Positions 24,691 through 34,298 of a DNA stretch of 64,000 nt are shown here, one piece after another. Below the pieces are notes generated by a model. It was not told the DNA's origin. It did not search any database and worked only from the letters and a program-made list of their open reading frames with translations. Origin of the DNA: CAIKZZ01 sp036742455 (lineage in GTDB: Bacteria > Pseudomonadota > Gammaproteobacteria > Steroidobacterales > Steroidobacteraceae); contig DAINQU010000012.1 of the NCBI GenBank assembly GCA_036742455.1, positions 1-64,000 of the forward strand, given 5' to 3'. Within the stretch, counting starts at the first letter, position 1. Each line of letters opens with the position of its first letter. A program made the translations under genes and the position numbers.

Positions 24691-25079
24691 CCACTCTGCC
24701 GCCGCACTCCATTCGTCCGGGTGTCAAACCGACCGGTCTCACCCGCTTATTGAAGGCGTTTGGTAACACAGGCAAAGGCCTGGCGGGCTGTTGGAGGGAG
24801 GAGGCCGCCTTCCGTCAGGAATGCGCCTTAGCGGTCGTGTTGGTGCCGGCTGGTATTTGGCTGGGCCACAGCGGCGTGGAACGGGTGCTTCTCGTTGCGC
24901 CGATCCTTTTTGTGCTGGTGGTCGAATTGCTCAACAGTGCGGTTGAGGCGGCGATTGACCGAATCGGTACCGAACGCCACGAGCTTTCCGGATTGGCCAA
25001 AGATTTGGGGTCCGCCGCCGTGTTCATCGCCTTCCTAATGCTGGGGCTTTCCTGGGTGCTGATTCTCTTTAGCCGGTGA
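24687..25079 (+). CDS. dgkA: Diacylglycerol kinase (prokaryotic DgkA type)
   Basis: A 130-residue integral membrane kinase with three predicted helices. EEAAFRQE near residue 35 and VVELLNSAVEAAIDRIG near 70-90 are the conserved active-site helices. It phosphorylates diacylglycerol released in membrane-derived oligosaccharide or lipid turnover. The GTG start overlaps the gcvPB stop (GTGA), so it may be co-transcribed with gcv, though functionally unrelated. Confidence 0.93.
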   Translation: MTTLPPHSIRPGVKPTGLTRLLKAFGNTGKGLAGCWREEAAFRQECALAVVLVPAGIWLGHSGVERVLLVAPILFVLVVELLNSAVEAAIDRIGTERHELSGLAKDLGSAAVFIAFLMLGLSWVLILFSR

Positions 25080-25151
25080 GATAAGCGTCGCTGGCGCGGC
25101 GCGGCTTGCGCCGGTATCGTGGTCGCCTCACTTCCTGTTGAGGCTCTATCC

Positions 25152-26084
25152 ATGCCCGTGTTGCTCTGCGGCTCGCTTGCTTTTGACACCGTGATGGTCT
25201 TTCAGGGCCGTTTTCAGGAGCACATTCTTCCCGATCGGATACATATGCTCTCCGTTGCATTTCTGGTTCCCGAAATGCGGCGCAACTTCGGCGGTGTAGC
25301 CGGCAATATCGCGTACAACCTGTCGCTGCTGGGCGAGAGCTCGGAGATTCTGGCCACGGTAGGTGAAGATTTTGCGCCGTACGCAACGTGGCTCGACCGC
25401 TGTGGGATTAGCCGTCGTTTTGTGACCACCATGCCGGACACTTATACCGCGCAAGCTTTCATTACGACCGATTTGGATGACAATCAAATCACCGCTTTTC
25501 ATCCGGGGGCTATGTCGCTGTCGGGGACGGTCGAAGTGCCGACCAATGCCGGCGTTCGACTGGGTCTCGTGGGTCCGGACAGTCGCGATGGCATGATTCA
25601 GCATGCGTCTGAATTCAAAGCTGCGGGGATCCCGTTCATTTTCGACGTCGGACAAGGATTGCCGATGTTCGACGGCGCGGAGTTGCGGCAGTTTATCGAT
25701 CAGGCCGATTGGGTTGTCGTGAATGATTATGAGGGCCAATTGCTGGAGGAGCGTACCGGCTTATCCGCCACCGACATCGCGCAGCGTTGTCGCGCCTATA
25801 TCGTAACGCGCGGTGCGCAAGGATCTATCGTTTATGCGCAGGGTGAGACGCATGACATCCCCGTCGTCTCACCGGAGCGTATTGCAGATCCTACTGGGTG
25901 CGGTGATGCCTATCGAGCGGGTCTGATTTTCGGTCTTGTGAACGGTCTGGACTGGGCGACGACCGCCCGAATTGCCTCGCTGATCGGGTCGATCAAAATT
26001 GCCCATCATGGGACCCAGAATCACCGATTTACGCTCGACGAAATCAAAGATCGATTTGCCGCTACCTTTGGTTACCGATTCTGA
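25152..26084 (+). CDS. PfkB-family carbohydrate/nucleoside kinase (adenosine-kinase-like)
   Basis: A 310-residue ribokinase-fold kinase. The GGVAGNIAYNLSLLGE motif near residue 53 binds the sugar. DPTGCGDAYRAGLIFGL near 248 is the PfkB signature with the catalytic Asp. ATG 25152 was chosen; a longer frame begins at 25119 but lacks family similarity. The LMSV-type lid and small size suggest adenosine kinase or a related nucleoside/sugar kinase, often annotated only as carbohydrate kinase. Substrate undetermined. Followed after 13 bases by the protease gene. Confidence 0.85.
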   Translation: MPVLLCGSLAFDTVMVFQGRFQEHILPDRIHMLSVAFLVPEMRRNFGGVAGNIAYNLSLLGESSEILATVGEDFAPYATWLDRCGISRRFVTTMPDTYTAQAFITTDLDDNQITAFHPGAMSLSGTVEVPTNAGVRLGLVGPDSRDGMIQHASEFKAAGIPFIFDVGQGLPMFDGAELRQFIDQADWVVVNDYEGQLLEERTGLSATDIAQRCRAYIVTRGAQGSIVYAQGETHDIPVVSPERIADPTGCGDAYRAGLIFGLVNGLDWATTARIASLIGSIKIAHHGTQNHRFTLDEIKDRFAATFGYRF

Positions 26085-26097
26085 CCGAGGCGTGTGT

Positions 26098-28947
26098 ATG
26101 AGCGCATTTTCTCTCCGCTGGCTTGCTTTGACCTGCGCGGGGGCCTGGATTGGTCTCTCGGGCCTGAGCGCGTCAGCCGCCCTTCCGCTCGCACCGGCCG
26201 CCGAAGCCCAAGCGGCGGAGGAGCGGCCGGAATGGGCGGCCACACTCGGTCGCGTGGCTGACGGCGTCGTGGCCATCAAGATCGATCTCACTCGCGCGTT
26301 TGATACGGAGTGGGCGGCGTCCGGGCAAGCGACCGGCTTTGTGGTCGATGCGCAACGCGGCATCATCTTGACGAATCGCCATGTTGTAACGCCAGGGCCG
26401 GTGACGGCCGGCGCGGTATTCGTTAACCACGAGGAGGTCGAATTAACCCCGATCTACCGGGATCCTGTCCACGATTTTGGCTTCTACCGCTACGACCCCA
26501 AGAAATTGCGTTTTATGCACCCACGGGAGTTGCCGTTAGCACCTGAAGAGGCCAAGGTGGGTGCGGAAATTCGCGTCGTTGGTAACGATGCGGGTGAGCA
26601 ACTGTCGATTTTGGCGGGCACGTTGGCTCGGCTGGATCGCGAGGCGCCCGTGTACGGCCCGGGCAAGTACAACGACTTTAATACGTTTTACTATCAAGCC
26701 GCGTCGGGTACGTCCGGCGGCTCGTCGGGTTCTCCGGTTGTTAATGTCCGGGGTCATGCCATAGCGCTCAACGCCGGTGGCGCGACGCAGGCGGCATCGA
26801 GTTTTTACTTGCCTCTCGACCGGGTGGTTCGTGCGCTGGCGTTGGTTAGGGAAGGTAAGCCGGTTCCGCGTGGCACTCTTCAGACCATCTTTGGTTACAC
26901 CCCGTACGATGAGCTGCGTCGATTAGGGCTAAAGGAAGACACGGAAGCTGCGGCCCGTCAGGCTGCCCCTCACCAGACTGGCATGTTAGTGGTGCGAGAG
27001 GTTCAACCGGGTTCTGCAGCGGAGACACAGCTCGCTCCCGGCGACATTCTCGTTCGTGTGAATGGTCGTCTCGTCACCGAGTTTCTCGCACTGGAAACCT
27101 TGCTGGACGATTCCGTCGGGAAGTCGCTCGATATCGAAGTGGAGCGGGGCGGCGAGACGCTGAAGCGAACCCTCTCTGTAGACGATTTGCACGCCCTAAC
27201 GCCGAGTGAGTACATCACGTTTGGCGAGGCCATCATGCACCGCTTGTCGTATCAGATGGCTCGTCACATGAATGTGCCCGTGAAGGGCATCTACGTGGCG
27301 AATCCAGGATATGTGCTGGGTACGGCCGGCGTTCCCAAGGGGGCCGTCATCACGTCATTCGACGGACACAGTGTTGTGACTTTGGACGACTTGGAAAAGG
27401 TTCTCAACGGATTGGCCCAAGGAGATCGCGCAACCCTGCGTTTCTTTACTGCGGAGGATACCCGCTCGCCGCAAATTCGTTCAGTGCGTATCGATCGCCG
27501 TTGGTTCGACGCGGCGCGATGCCAGCGGAACGATCTGACTGGACAATGGCCGTGTCGAACGTTGAATGCCGGGCCTGCGCCGACACCCTTGCAGCCCATG
27601 ACGACGACATTCCAGTCGATCGGTGACGAACGCGCGGATCGGCTCGCGCCATCGTTGGCTATGGTGCATTTTGATGCTCCCTTTCCGGTATCCGGCATTT
27701 CAGGCCGCAGCTATCACGGTACGGGTCTCGTTGTTGATGCGGAACGTGGCCTCTTAGTCACTGACCGTGACACAGTGCCTTTGGGTATCGGTGACGTTCG
27801 CCTCACATTTGGCGGAACCGTGGAGATCCCAGCGTCTGTTGTCTACGTGCACCCTCTCCATAATCTCGTACTGGTCGCGTACGACCCGCATCTATTGGGT
27901 GGTACGCCGGTTCGTTCGGCCCATTTTTCGACAGACACACTTCGCGCAGGTGACGATATATGGGTAGTCGGCTTACGGGGTGACCAGCGTCTAGCGGCCA
28001 TTCAGACCCGCGTTTCTGTTGTGGATTCGGCGCAGTTCCCGCTCTCTCATTCGCTCGAGTTCCGGGACACCAATATCGACCTTGTCTCGTTGGTGAATCC
28101 ACCGTCGGATTTCGACGGTGCGATCGTGGATCGCGTCGGGGCTGTCCGTGCACTCTGGTCCACCTTTGTGATTGACGGCGGTCGCGAGTCTCAGCAGGTG
28201 ACGTACGGCATTCCAGCCGCCGTGGTGACGGAGATGCTCGATGCCTTCAAGGCGGGTCGCACGTTACGATCGCTGGAGGCGGAGTTGCAGCCGTTGAATC
28301 TGGCATTTGCGCGCAAGCTGGGATTGAGCGATGACTGGATCCGACGCCTGTCGGCAAAGGGAGCGAGTCGGCAGGTGATGGGGGTCGCTCGACTGGTTGC
28401 CGGTACATCGGCTGCCCGAACGCTGCAGTCGGGGGATTTGATTCTGGCTATCGACGGCCATCCCGTAAGCGGTTACCGGGATATTGAATCGTCCTCCCAG
28501 AAGGCGACAGTCCATTTGACGCTACTGCGTAACGGACATGAAACGGAGGTCGATCTGGAGACGACGCCGGTCTCGGGTACTGATGTTGAACGGGTCTTAC
28601 TCTGGTCCGGTGCCGCCCTTCAGGCTCCGCATCGCGCCATCGCCGCGCAGCGCGGGGTCGCGCCCGAGGGCGTTTTTGTGGCGTACTTTGACTACGGATC
28701 TCCGGCCACTCGCTACGGACTTTGGGCCGGGCTTCGCATTGTGGAGGTCGACGGGCGCCCCACGCCCACCATTGATGCCTTTCTCAACGCCGTCAAAGAC
28801 TGTCCGGATGGCGGGTCGCTGCGGCTGAAGGTGGTGGCCTGGAATAACCAGACTGAGGTTATTACCTTGAAACCCGATCGCGCCTACTGGCCTACGGTTG
28901 ATTTTCAGAAAACGAAGGACGGTTGGGAGAGGCGGGAAATTGATTAG
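26098..28947 (+). CDS. Nma111-like double trypsin/PDZ serine protease, exported
   Basis: A 949-residue protein with a Sec signal peptide (residues 1 to about 28, ending SASA). The first half is an HtrA-like trypsin domain with His95 (LTNRHVV), Asp126 (PVHDFGF) and Ser210 (GGSSGSPVV), then PDZ-type domains from about 290. The second half repeats the plan, but the His position is Asp (VTDRDTV) and the Ser loop is missing, so it should be inactive. PIYRDPVHDFGF, EIRVVGNDAGE, ILAG and YNDFNT are strikingly like eukaryotic Nma111 (yeast HtrA-type, two protease units). A bacterial periplasmic quality-control role is inferred. Four-codon spacing after the PfkB gene. Confidence 0.85.
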   Translation: MSAFSLRWLALTCAGAWIGLSGLSASAALPLAPAAEAQAAEERPEWAATLGRVADGVVAIKIDLTRAFDTEWAASGQATGFVVDAQRGIILTNRHVVTPGPVTAGAVFVNHEEVELTPIYRDPVHDFGFYRYDPKKLRFMHPRELPLAPEEAKVGAEIRVVGNDAGEQLSILAGTLARLDREAPVYGPGKYNDFNTFYYQAASGTSGGSSGSPVVNVRGHAIALNAGGATQAASSFYLPLDRVVRALALVREGKPVPRGTLQTIFGYTPYDELRRLGLKEDTEAAARQAAPHQTGMLVVREVQPGSAAETQLAPGDILVRVNGRLVTEFLALETLLDDSVGKSLDIEVERGGETLKRTLSVDDLHALTPSEYITFGEAIMHRLSYQMARHMNVPVKGIYVANPGYVLGTAGVPKGAVITSFDGHSVVTLDDLEKVLNGLAQGDRATLRFFTAEDTRSPQIRSVRIDRRWFDAARCQRNDLTGQWPCRTLNAGPAPTPLQPMTTTFQSIGDERADRLAPSLAMVHFDAPFPVSGISGRSYHGTGLVVDAERGLLVTDRDTVPLGIGDVRLTFGGTVEIPASVVYVHPLHNLVLVAYDPHLLGGTPVRSAHFSTDTLRAGDDIWVVGLRGDQRLAAIQTRVSVVDSAQFPLSHSLEFRDTNIDLVSLVNPPSDFDGAIVDRVGAVRALWSTFVIDGGRESQQVTYGIPAAVVTEMLDAFKAGRTLRSLEAELQPLNLAFARKLGLSDDWIRRLSAKGASRQVMGVARLVAGTSAARTLQSGDLILAIDGHPVSGYRDIESSSQKATVHLTLLRNGHETEVDLETTPVSGTDVERVLLWSGAALQAPHRAIAAQRGVAPEGVFVAYFDYGSPATRYGLWAGLRIVEVDGRPTPTIDAFLNAVKDCPDGGSLRLKVVAWNNQTEVITLKPDRAYWPTVDFQKTKDGWERREID

Positions 28948-29028
28948 CCGTTTCGAGCGGACGCGACTGAGACAACGGAGCCGTGATTCTCGACTGCGCC
29001 GTCGCGCGGCGATGCCGGAGCACACGTC

Positions 29029-29985
29029 ATGATTGATGAGAACACCATTGCCGATGCGTGTGTGCGATTGCGGGCGGGTCAGCTTGTCGCATTCCCCACA
29101 GAGACGGTCTACGGGCTCGGCGCCGACGCCTCGCAGCCTCGCGCCGTGGAGCAGATTTATGCGCTCAAGGGTCGGCCTTCAAATCATCCGGTGATTGTGC
29201 ATCTCGCCGAGGCGGCCCAGATCCAGCAATGGGCGCGCGATATCCCGGCGGCGGCATGGGCGCTGGCGGACCACTTTTGGCCCGGTCCCCTCACGCTGAT
29301 TCTGCCCAGAGCGAGTCATGTGTCGTTAGCGGTGACTGGCGGACAAGATAGCATCGGCGTTCGAGTGCCTTCCCATCCCGTCGCGCAGGCTTTGCTCAAG
29401 GCGTTTGGAGGCGGAATTGCGGCGCCGTCCGCCAATCGATACGGCCGGATTAGCCCGACGCGCGCCGAGCACGTGCGGGACGAGTTTGGTGAGGAATCGC
29501 CGCTCGTTCTGGAAGGCGGGGGCTGTGACGTGGGGCTAGAGTCGACCATCATCAGCCTGCTCGGTGCTCCCACATTACTGCGGCCGGGCGGCATTACCCG
29601 CGCACAGATCGAGGCGGTCATTGGCGCGCTCAGTGAGCCGGGCGACGGCAATGTTCCGCGGGCGCCAGGCACTACAGCGTCGCATTACGCACCGAAGACC
29701 CGTTTGCGCTGGCTGAATTCCACGGATCATTCCGCCGGCATTGATCCTTTGGCCGCAGTGTTAGCGCTGTCACCGGAGCCGCCGGAACACCGAGGGCCGT
29801 GGCTGCGCTTGGCGCGCGACCCTGTCCTGTACGGTCGCGACCTTTATGCCGCGTTACGGACCCTGGATCAGACGGATTCACCGATTATTTTGGTTGAACC
29901 CCCACCGTTCGAACCGGATTGGGAGGCCATCCGTGACCGGTTGCGCCGCTCAGCGGCGGCATACAACGAGGCCGAATTGCCCTAG
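29029..29985 (+). CDS. L-threonylcarbamoyladenylate synthase, Sua5 type
   Basis: A 318-residue enzyme making threonylcarbamoyl-AMP for the t6A37 modification of ANN-decoding tRNAs. The YrdC domain spans about 10-200, with GQLVAFPTETVYGLGADA, IYALKGRPSNHPVIVH and SANRYGRISPT. A C-terminal Sua5 domain follows (HYAPKTRLRWL onward), making it longer than the TsaC form used by E. coli. A stretch of about 80 bases separates it from the protease gene upstream. Confidence 0.94.
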   Translation: MIDENTIADACVRLRAGQLVAFPTETVYGLGADASQPRAVEQIYALKGRPSNHPVIVHLAEAAQIQQWARDIPAAAWALADHFWPGPLTLILPRASHVSLAVTGGQDSIGVRVPSHPVAQALLKAFGGGIAAPSANRYGRISPTRAEHVRDEFGEESPLVLEGGGCDVGLESTIISLLGAPTLLRPGGITRAQIEAVIGALSEPGDGNVPRAPGTTASHYAPKTRLRWLNSTDHSAGIDPLAAVLALSPEPPEHRGPWLRLARDPVLYGRDLYAALRTLDQTDSPIILVEPPPFEPDWEAIRDRLRRSAAAYNEAELP

Positions 29986-30021
29986 AATTCGCGCCCGCAC
30001 ACTTCATCAGGGAGAGGGCCC

Positions 30022-31200
30022 ATGTCTGAACCGATTCTGGACGCGACCCACCCACGTCTGGCAGCACCCTACGAACGTCGGGACATCGAAGCGTTAATGG
30101 CTCGCTACGGCTCACCGTTGGTCATGATTGATTGTGACGTCGTTCGCGCGCAGTACAACGCCCTCGCGGCTGCTTTGCCGGGCGTCGATCTTCACTACGC
30201 GCTCAAACCGCTGCCCGAACGATGCGTCGTAGACACGTTGAAGGATCTCGGGAGTTATTTTGACCTTGCCACCAGCGGCGAGGTCGACTTGGTGCGTCGA
30301 GCTGGCGTGGACCCACGACGCTGTATTCATACTCACCCGATCAAGCGAGATTCCGATATTCGGGATGCCATTCGCTACGGCGTGCGCACGTTCGTCGCCG
30401 ACAATCCGGACGAGCTTGGAAAATTTGTCCGCCACCGTACACGTTGTGAGGTGCTCTTACGCGTTGCGTTCCGCAATGCGGCTGCCAAGGCCGACCTCTC
30501 CCGTAAGTTCGGCTGTGACCCGGAGTCCGTGCCTGCCTTGTTGGATTTGGCGCGCCGGCTTGGGGTCAAAGTGGTGGGGCTGTCGTTTCATGTCGGCTCC
30601 CAGTCGCCCACACCCGACATGCACGTACACGCGATTGAGCGGTGCAATGAACTGATCGTGCAGGCGCGAGCCGAAGGTCACGGGCTGTCGGTACTCGATA
30701 TCGGCGGTGGCTTTCCCGCGGTGTATCGCTCGGAATTGCCCCCAATTGCTGAATTCTGCGGCCCGATCCGGGCTGCGCTGGCCGCGCTGCCACCGGGTAT
30801 GCGGATCGTTGCCGAGCCAGGCCGATTCATCGTGGCCTCCGCTGGCACGAGCCTGTCGACGGTAGTGGGTCGCGCATTTCGAGACGGCGTATGGTGGTTT
30901 TATCTCGATGACGGTCTCTACGGGTCGTATAACGGTCATATCTTCGATCATGCGGATTACGATATCCGGCCGCTGCGGGACGATGGTTCACGGGTAAAAG
31001 CCGTGCTCGCGGGACCTACCTGCGACAGCATTGATGTCGTCAAGGAAGGCATCGAGTTGCCGATGCTGGAAATTGGCGACGTCATCGTCGGCAGTACGAT
31101 GGGTGCTTATACGTCGTCTAGCGCCACGGACTTTAACTTCATCCGTCGCGCTAAGGTGATCGCGGTGAATCAATTGCCGGAATCGCCGGTCCATGATTGA
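30022..31200 (+). CDS. Ornithine/lysine decarboxylase-like PLP enzyme (fold III)
   Basis: A 392-residue group IV decarboxylase. Lys62 in HYALKPLPE is the PLP lysine, SFHVGSQ and DIGGGFP bind phosphate, EPGRFIV lies near 275 and GPTCDSIDV near 330 supplies the active-site Cys-Asp of the neighbouring protomer. It would make putrescine or cadaverine. Substrate specificity cannot be read from these motifs alone. A GGGAGAGGG ribosome site precedes ATG 30022. The gene overlaps the next one by eight bases. Confidence 0.9.
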   Translation: MSEPILDATHPRLAAPYERRDIEALMARYGSPLVMIDCDVVRAQYNALAAALPGVDLHYALKPLPERCVVDTLKDLGSYFDLATSGEVDLVRRAGVDPRRCIHTHPIKRDSDIRDAIRYGVRTFVADNPDELGKFVRHRTRCEVLLRVAFRNAAAKADLSRKFGCDPESVPALLDLARRLGVKVVGLSFHVGSQSPTPDMHVHAIERCNELIVQARAEGHGLSVLDIGGGFPAVYRSELPPIAEFCGPIRAALAALPPGMRIVAEPGRFIVASAGTSLSTVVGRAFRDGVWWFYLDDGLYGSYNGHIFDHADYDIRPLRDDGSRVKAVLAGPTCDSIDVVKEGIELPMLEIGDVIVGSTMGAYTSSSATDFNFIRRAKVIAVNQLPESPVHD

Positions 31201-31615
31201 TGGTCGACGTATGCGGCATCTCCGCATGGTGGGTGTCGTTCTAAGCGCCGGCGTGCTGCTGAGTGCCTGTCATGACTCGGCGCCTTTGGATAGGGGCGGT
31301 CAGTTGTACGCGAATCTGTGCCAGTCCTGTCACCAAAAAGACGGACATGGGGCGAGGGGACTCTATGCGCCGCTTGCCGGCACGCCGGTTGCTATCGGCG
31401 AGCCGGACGAGATGATCGGCTGGGTGCTCTTCGGTGAGCGACCTGCCAGCCTGCCGCGCGGGCAGTTCGTGGGCGCGATGCCGCAGTTCAACTTTTTGTC
31501 CGACGCCGATGCGGCCGCTGTCATGACCCATGTCCGCTCCTCCTTCGGGAACTCCGCGTCAGCGATCGATGCCGCCGCGGTTGCCCGGGTTCGGGCGCGC
31601 CACGTGGGTCGTTGA
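31193..31615 (+). CDS. Lipoprotein-type class I c-type cytochrome
   Basis: A 140-residue exported protein with an N-terminal hydrophobic helix ending in a lipobox (LLSAC). It should therefore be lipid-anchored in the envelope. One heme site CQSCH follows at about residue 43, and a likely axial Met (AMPQFNFLSD) lies at about 96. The ATG at 31193 overlaps the decarboxylase stop; ATG 31211 is an alternative start, as little ribosome-binding evidence separates them. It may be an electron carrier to a terminal oxidase or from a periplasmic dehydrogenase; the partner is not evident. Confidence 0.85.
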   Translation: MIDGRRMRHLRMVGVVLSAGVLLSACHDSAPLDRGGQLYANLCQSCHQKDGHGARGLYAPLAGTPVAIGEPDEMIGWVLFGERPASLPRGQFVGAMPQFNFLSDADAAAVMTHVRSSFGNSASAIDAAAVARVRARHVGR

Positions 31616-31669
31616 ACGCGGCCCTGGCGTCACACATAGCGCAGTGACTTTCATGTTCGGGGGCAATTC

Positions 31670-32122
31670 ATGACGACCGCAATTCACCGTCGAGTGGCGG
31701 CGCTGCGGGCGGGGGAAGATCCGACCGAGGTCGCGCGATTGCGCAGTGGCTGGCTGGTTCTGGGAAGCCCTCAGGTTATACCCGGGTATTGCTTGCTGTT
31801 ACCGGATCCCGTCGTTCCTGATCTCAATGCCTTCTCAGGAGCTGAGCGAATGCAGTTCTTGCAAGACATGAGCGATTGCGGCGACGTGCTGCGTGATGAA
31901 TTGGGCGCTATCCGGATTAATTACGCCATGTTTGGCAATGTAGAGCCGGCGTTGCACGCGCACCTGTTCCCTCGACGATCGGATGAGCCACCCGCGCAGC
32001 TGACGGCTCAGCCGTGGGCACTCGATTGGGCTGCGGCCGCTGCCTTTGATCCCCTTCTCCATGGGGAGCTACGAGATCGGCTGTCAGAGGCCGTGCGGGC
32101 GCGCGTGGTCGGTGCTCGCTAG
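31670..32122 (+). CDS. HIT-family protein
   Basis: A 150-residue protein with a histidine-triad-like motif HAHLFPR near residue 104, preceded by the NYAMFGNVEPALH strand typical of HIT hydrolases and transferases. The family acts on nucleotide phosphoramidates or dinucleotides. The C-terminal half is shorter than in Ap4A hydrolases and no firm substrate can be given. It converges on the DUF255 gene, sharing the last four bases (CTAG). Confidence 0.8.
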   Translation: MTTAIHRRVAALRAGEDPTEVARLRSGWLVLGSPQVIPGYCLLLPDPVVPDLNAFSGAERMQFLQDMSDCGDVLRDELGAIRINYAMFGNVEPALHAHLFPRRSDEPPAQLTAQPWALDWAAAAAFDPLLHGELRDRLSEAVRARVVGAR

Positions 32123-34215
32123 AATTCGGTGAGCTCGATACCGTCCCGAAGCCGGTGAATTAACGCTGGGAAGGTCCGGAAGGCTTCCGGCTCCTGAAGC
32201 CCTCTGCTGACATAAGCGACCGCGTCTGGTGTCTCGGGAAGAGCCCTCAGGCGTGGCGGCAGTGCGTCAGTGCCCGTGGCAATGGCATAAACCATCCGTT
32301 GCGGCGCATAGAGTCGTGATAGCTCCCGGTGCCATTGACGGACAGCGTCCTCAGGCCCGCGGAGAACGACCTGCTCCAGCGGCCTGCTGAATTCCTCAAG
32401 CGCGTCCAGCAACGTCGCGTGTGCGGCGGGGCGCCGCTGCAAGTGTGGGGTGGCCGCCTCAAGAACCGCCTGCGCGACATCGCAATAGTGACCCTTTCCG
32501 ATCAATAAACCCAATCGATTCAGTGCGCGTGCCGCGACCCCATTGCCCGATGGCACGGAGTCATCCGCAAAACTCTTGGGTCTGACGATAAGATGCTCCG
32601 CATCTTCCGCGGTAAACCACAGCGATCCGTCTCGCGAATCGACGAATCGGCTCTGAATAGCGTCAGCGAGCGCGATGGCAAAGTCGAGATCGTCGGCTCG
32701 CCAATGAGTCGCCAACAGTTCTAATGTGGCGTCCAACAGGTACGCGTAGTCATCCAGATATCCGTCGACCCCGATACCGTACCGGCTGTAGCTCGTCCGG
32801 AGACGCCCCTCTGACCACACATTTCGCCGTAAGCAGTCGAGCGCTGCCGCTGCCGCCTCGGCGTAGTCCGCACGGCCGATTGCCCGCGCCGCGACCGCTA
32901 AGCCTCGAACGGCGAGCGCATTGGCCGCGGTCAGTACGGTATCGTCGCGGAGTACCCCAATCCGCGGCTCTCGTGCGTTGCGAAGCGCCGCAACACCCCG
33001 TGCCAATCGAGACTCTGCGTCACCTCGGGTGATGCCCAAGGCTTGAGCAGTCTCCTCCAGCGATCGTTCCGCGTGTAGGTGCCACCGCCCATCCCCTGTG
33101 TTCGGGGTCTTTGACAGCCCGAAACGAATCGCGAAGGCGGCATCGTCATCCGGATCCAGGCACGCAGCGATCCGGTCTCGATCCCAGACGTAAGATGCAC
33201 CCGGGTCAGTCGTCGGGACGCCGACGTGGCCGGCTGAAAATGACCCGTCGTCGTTTCGCAAATCGCCTAGCAGCCAATCGCCCGTTGTCGTCGCGGTGGA
33301 GGCGAAAAGCGGGTCTCCCGTGGCGATGGCTGCCTGCGCATACAGTGCTAACAGCAGCGCGTTATCCGTCAGCGTCTTCTCGTAACAGGGTATCCGCCAA
33401 TAGAGATCGGTTGAGTAGCGGAAAAAGCCACCCCGTATCAGGTCATTGATGCCCGACTCTGCCATGCGAGTCATGGTGAGCGACGCCATGTAAAGTGCCT
33501 GCAGGTCAGGGATCGGCTGATGCTGACTCGACTCCCATGTGCGGAGTAATCGCTCGCACAGGCCTGCTTGCGGAAATTTTGGCGCTCCACCAAATCCGCC
33601 AAACTGCCCGTCGAATTTTTGCTCCAACTCGATGCGCGCCTGCTGCACTGTCTCTTGAGAACTACCCAATGGAGCCCGGCCCGCGCGGGTCGATGCGCTC
33701 AATAAGCCGCGAAGCTGTTCCGTCTGACTTTGTATCGACGCGGCGGATTGCTCGTAATAGTCGGCGATGCGCGTCAGCACGTCCGCAAAACCCGGCATCG
33801 TCGCCGATGCTGTCGCTGGGAAGTAGGTTCCGCCAAAAAATGGCATTCGGTCGTGAGGCGTCAGGAATACGGTCAACGGCCACCCGCCGCCTTCTTGCGT
33901 GAGCGCCTGTAGAGCGGCTTGGTAAGCCCTATCAATGTCAGGACGCTGATCGCGGTCTACTTTGATGGCGATGAATCGATGGTTCAGGACTGAGGCGACG
34001 AGCGGATCCGAAAAGGATTCATCCGCCATGCGGTGACACCAGTGACTGGTCCCATGCCCAATGGACAGCAACACGGGCTTTCCTTGCTCAGCGGCTGTCT
34101 GAAACGCCACTTCTCCCCATGGATACCATTCCACGGGCTGACGTGCTTGCTGGCGTAGAAAGTAACTGCTTTCCTGGCTGAGGCGCTGGACAGTGTTGAC
34201 GGTCGTCTGGGGCAT
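32119..34215 (-). CDS. DUF255/YyaL-type thioredoxin-domain protein
   Basis: A 698-residue cytosolic protein of the family that includes bacterial YyaL and human SPATA20. The N-terminal thioredoxin-like domain (about 10-170) has QARQPVEWYPWG, KVDRDQRPDID, GGGWPLTVFLTP and FFGGTYFP. The rest is an (alpha/alpha)6-barrel like that of N-acylglucosamine epimerases. The family's usual TCHWCH site reads TSHWCH here (Ser57, Cys60), so the first redox cysteine is missing. Function of the family is unknown. Convergent with the HIT gene and divergent from the RlmI-type methyltransferase. Confidence 0.88.
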   Translation of the reverse strand: MPQTTVNTVQRLSQESSYFLRQQARQPVEWYPWGEVAFQTAAEQGKPVLLSIGHGTSHWCHRMADESFSDPLVASVLNHRFIAIKVDRDQRPDIDRAYQAALQALTQEGGGWPLTVFLTPHDRMPFFGGTYFPATASATMPGFADVLTRIADYYEQSAASIQSQTEQLRGLLSASTRAGRAPLGSSQETVQQARIELEQKFDGQFGGFGGAPKFPQAGLCERLLRTWESSQHQPIPDLQALYMASLTMTRMAESGINDLIRGGFFRYSTDLYWRIPCYEKTLTDNALLLALYAQAAIATGDPLFASTATTTGDWLLGDLRNDDGSFSAGHVGVPTTDPGASYVWDRDRIAACLDPDDDAAFAIRFGLSKTPNTGDGRWHLHAERSLEETAQALGITRGDAESRLARGVAALRNAREPRIGVLRDDTVLTAANALAVRGLAVAARAIGRADYAEAAAAALDCLRRNVWSEGRLRTSYSRYGIGVDGYLDDYAYLLDATLELLATHWRADDLDFAIALADAIQSRFVDSRDGSLWFTAEDAEHLIVRPKSFADDSVPSGNGVAARALNRLGLLIGKGHYCDVAQAVLEAATPHLQRRPAAHATLLDALEEFSRPLEQVVLRGPEDAVRQWHRELSRLYAPQRMVYAIATGTDALPPRLRALPETPDAVAYVSRGLQEPEAFRTFPALIHRLRDGIELTEF

Positions 34216-34298
34216 GACTCAGGAACGGTGACGGCGCAGGTAGGCTAGAATGATCGCACTATACGCAACCGCTGCGGCGCATGCCGTGAACTCCAAAC

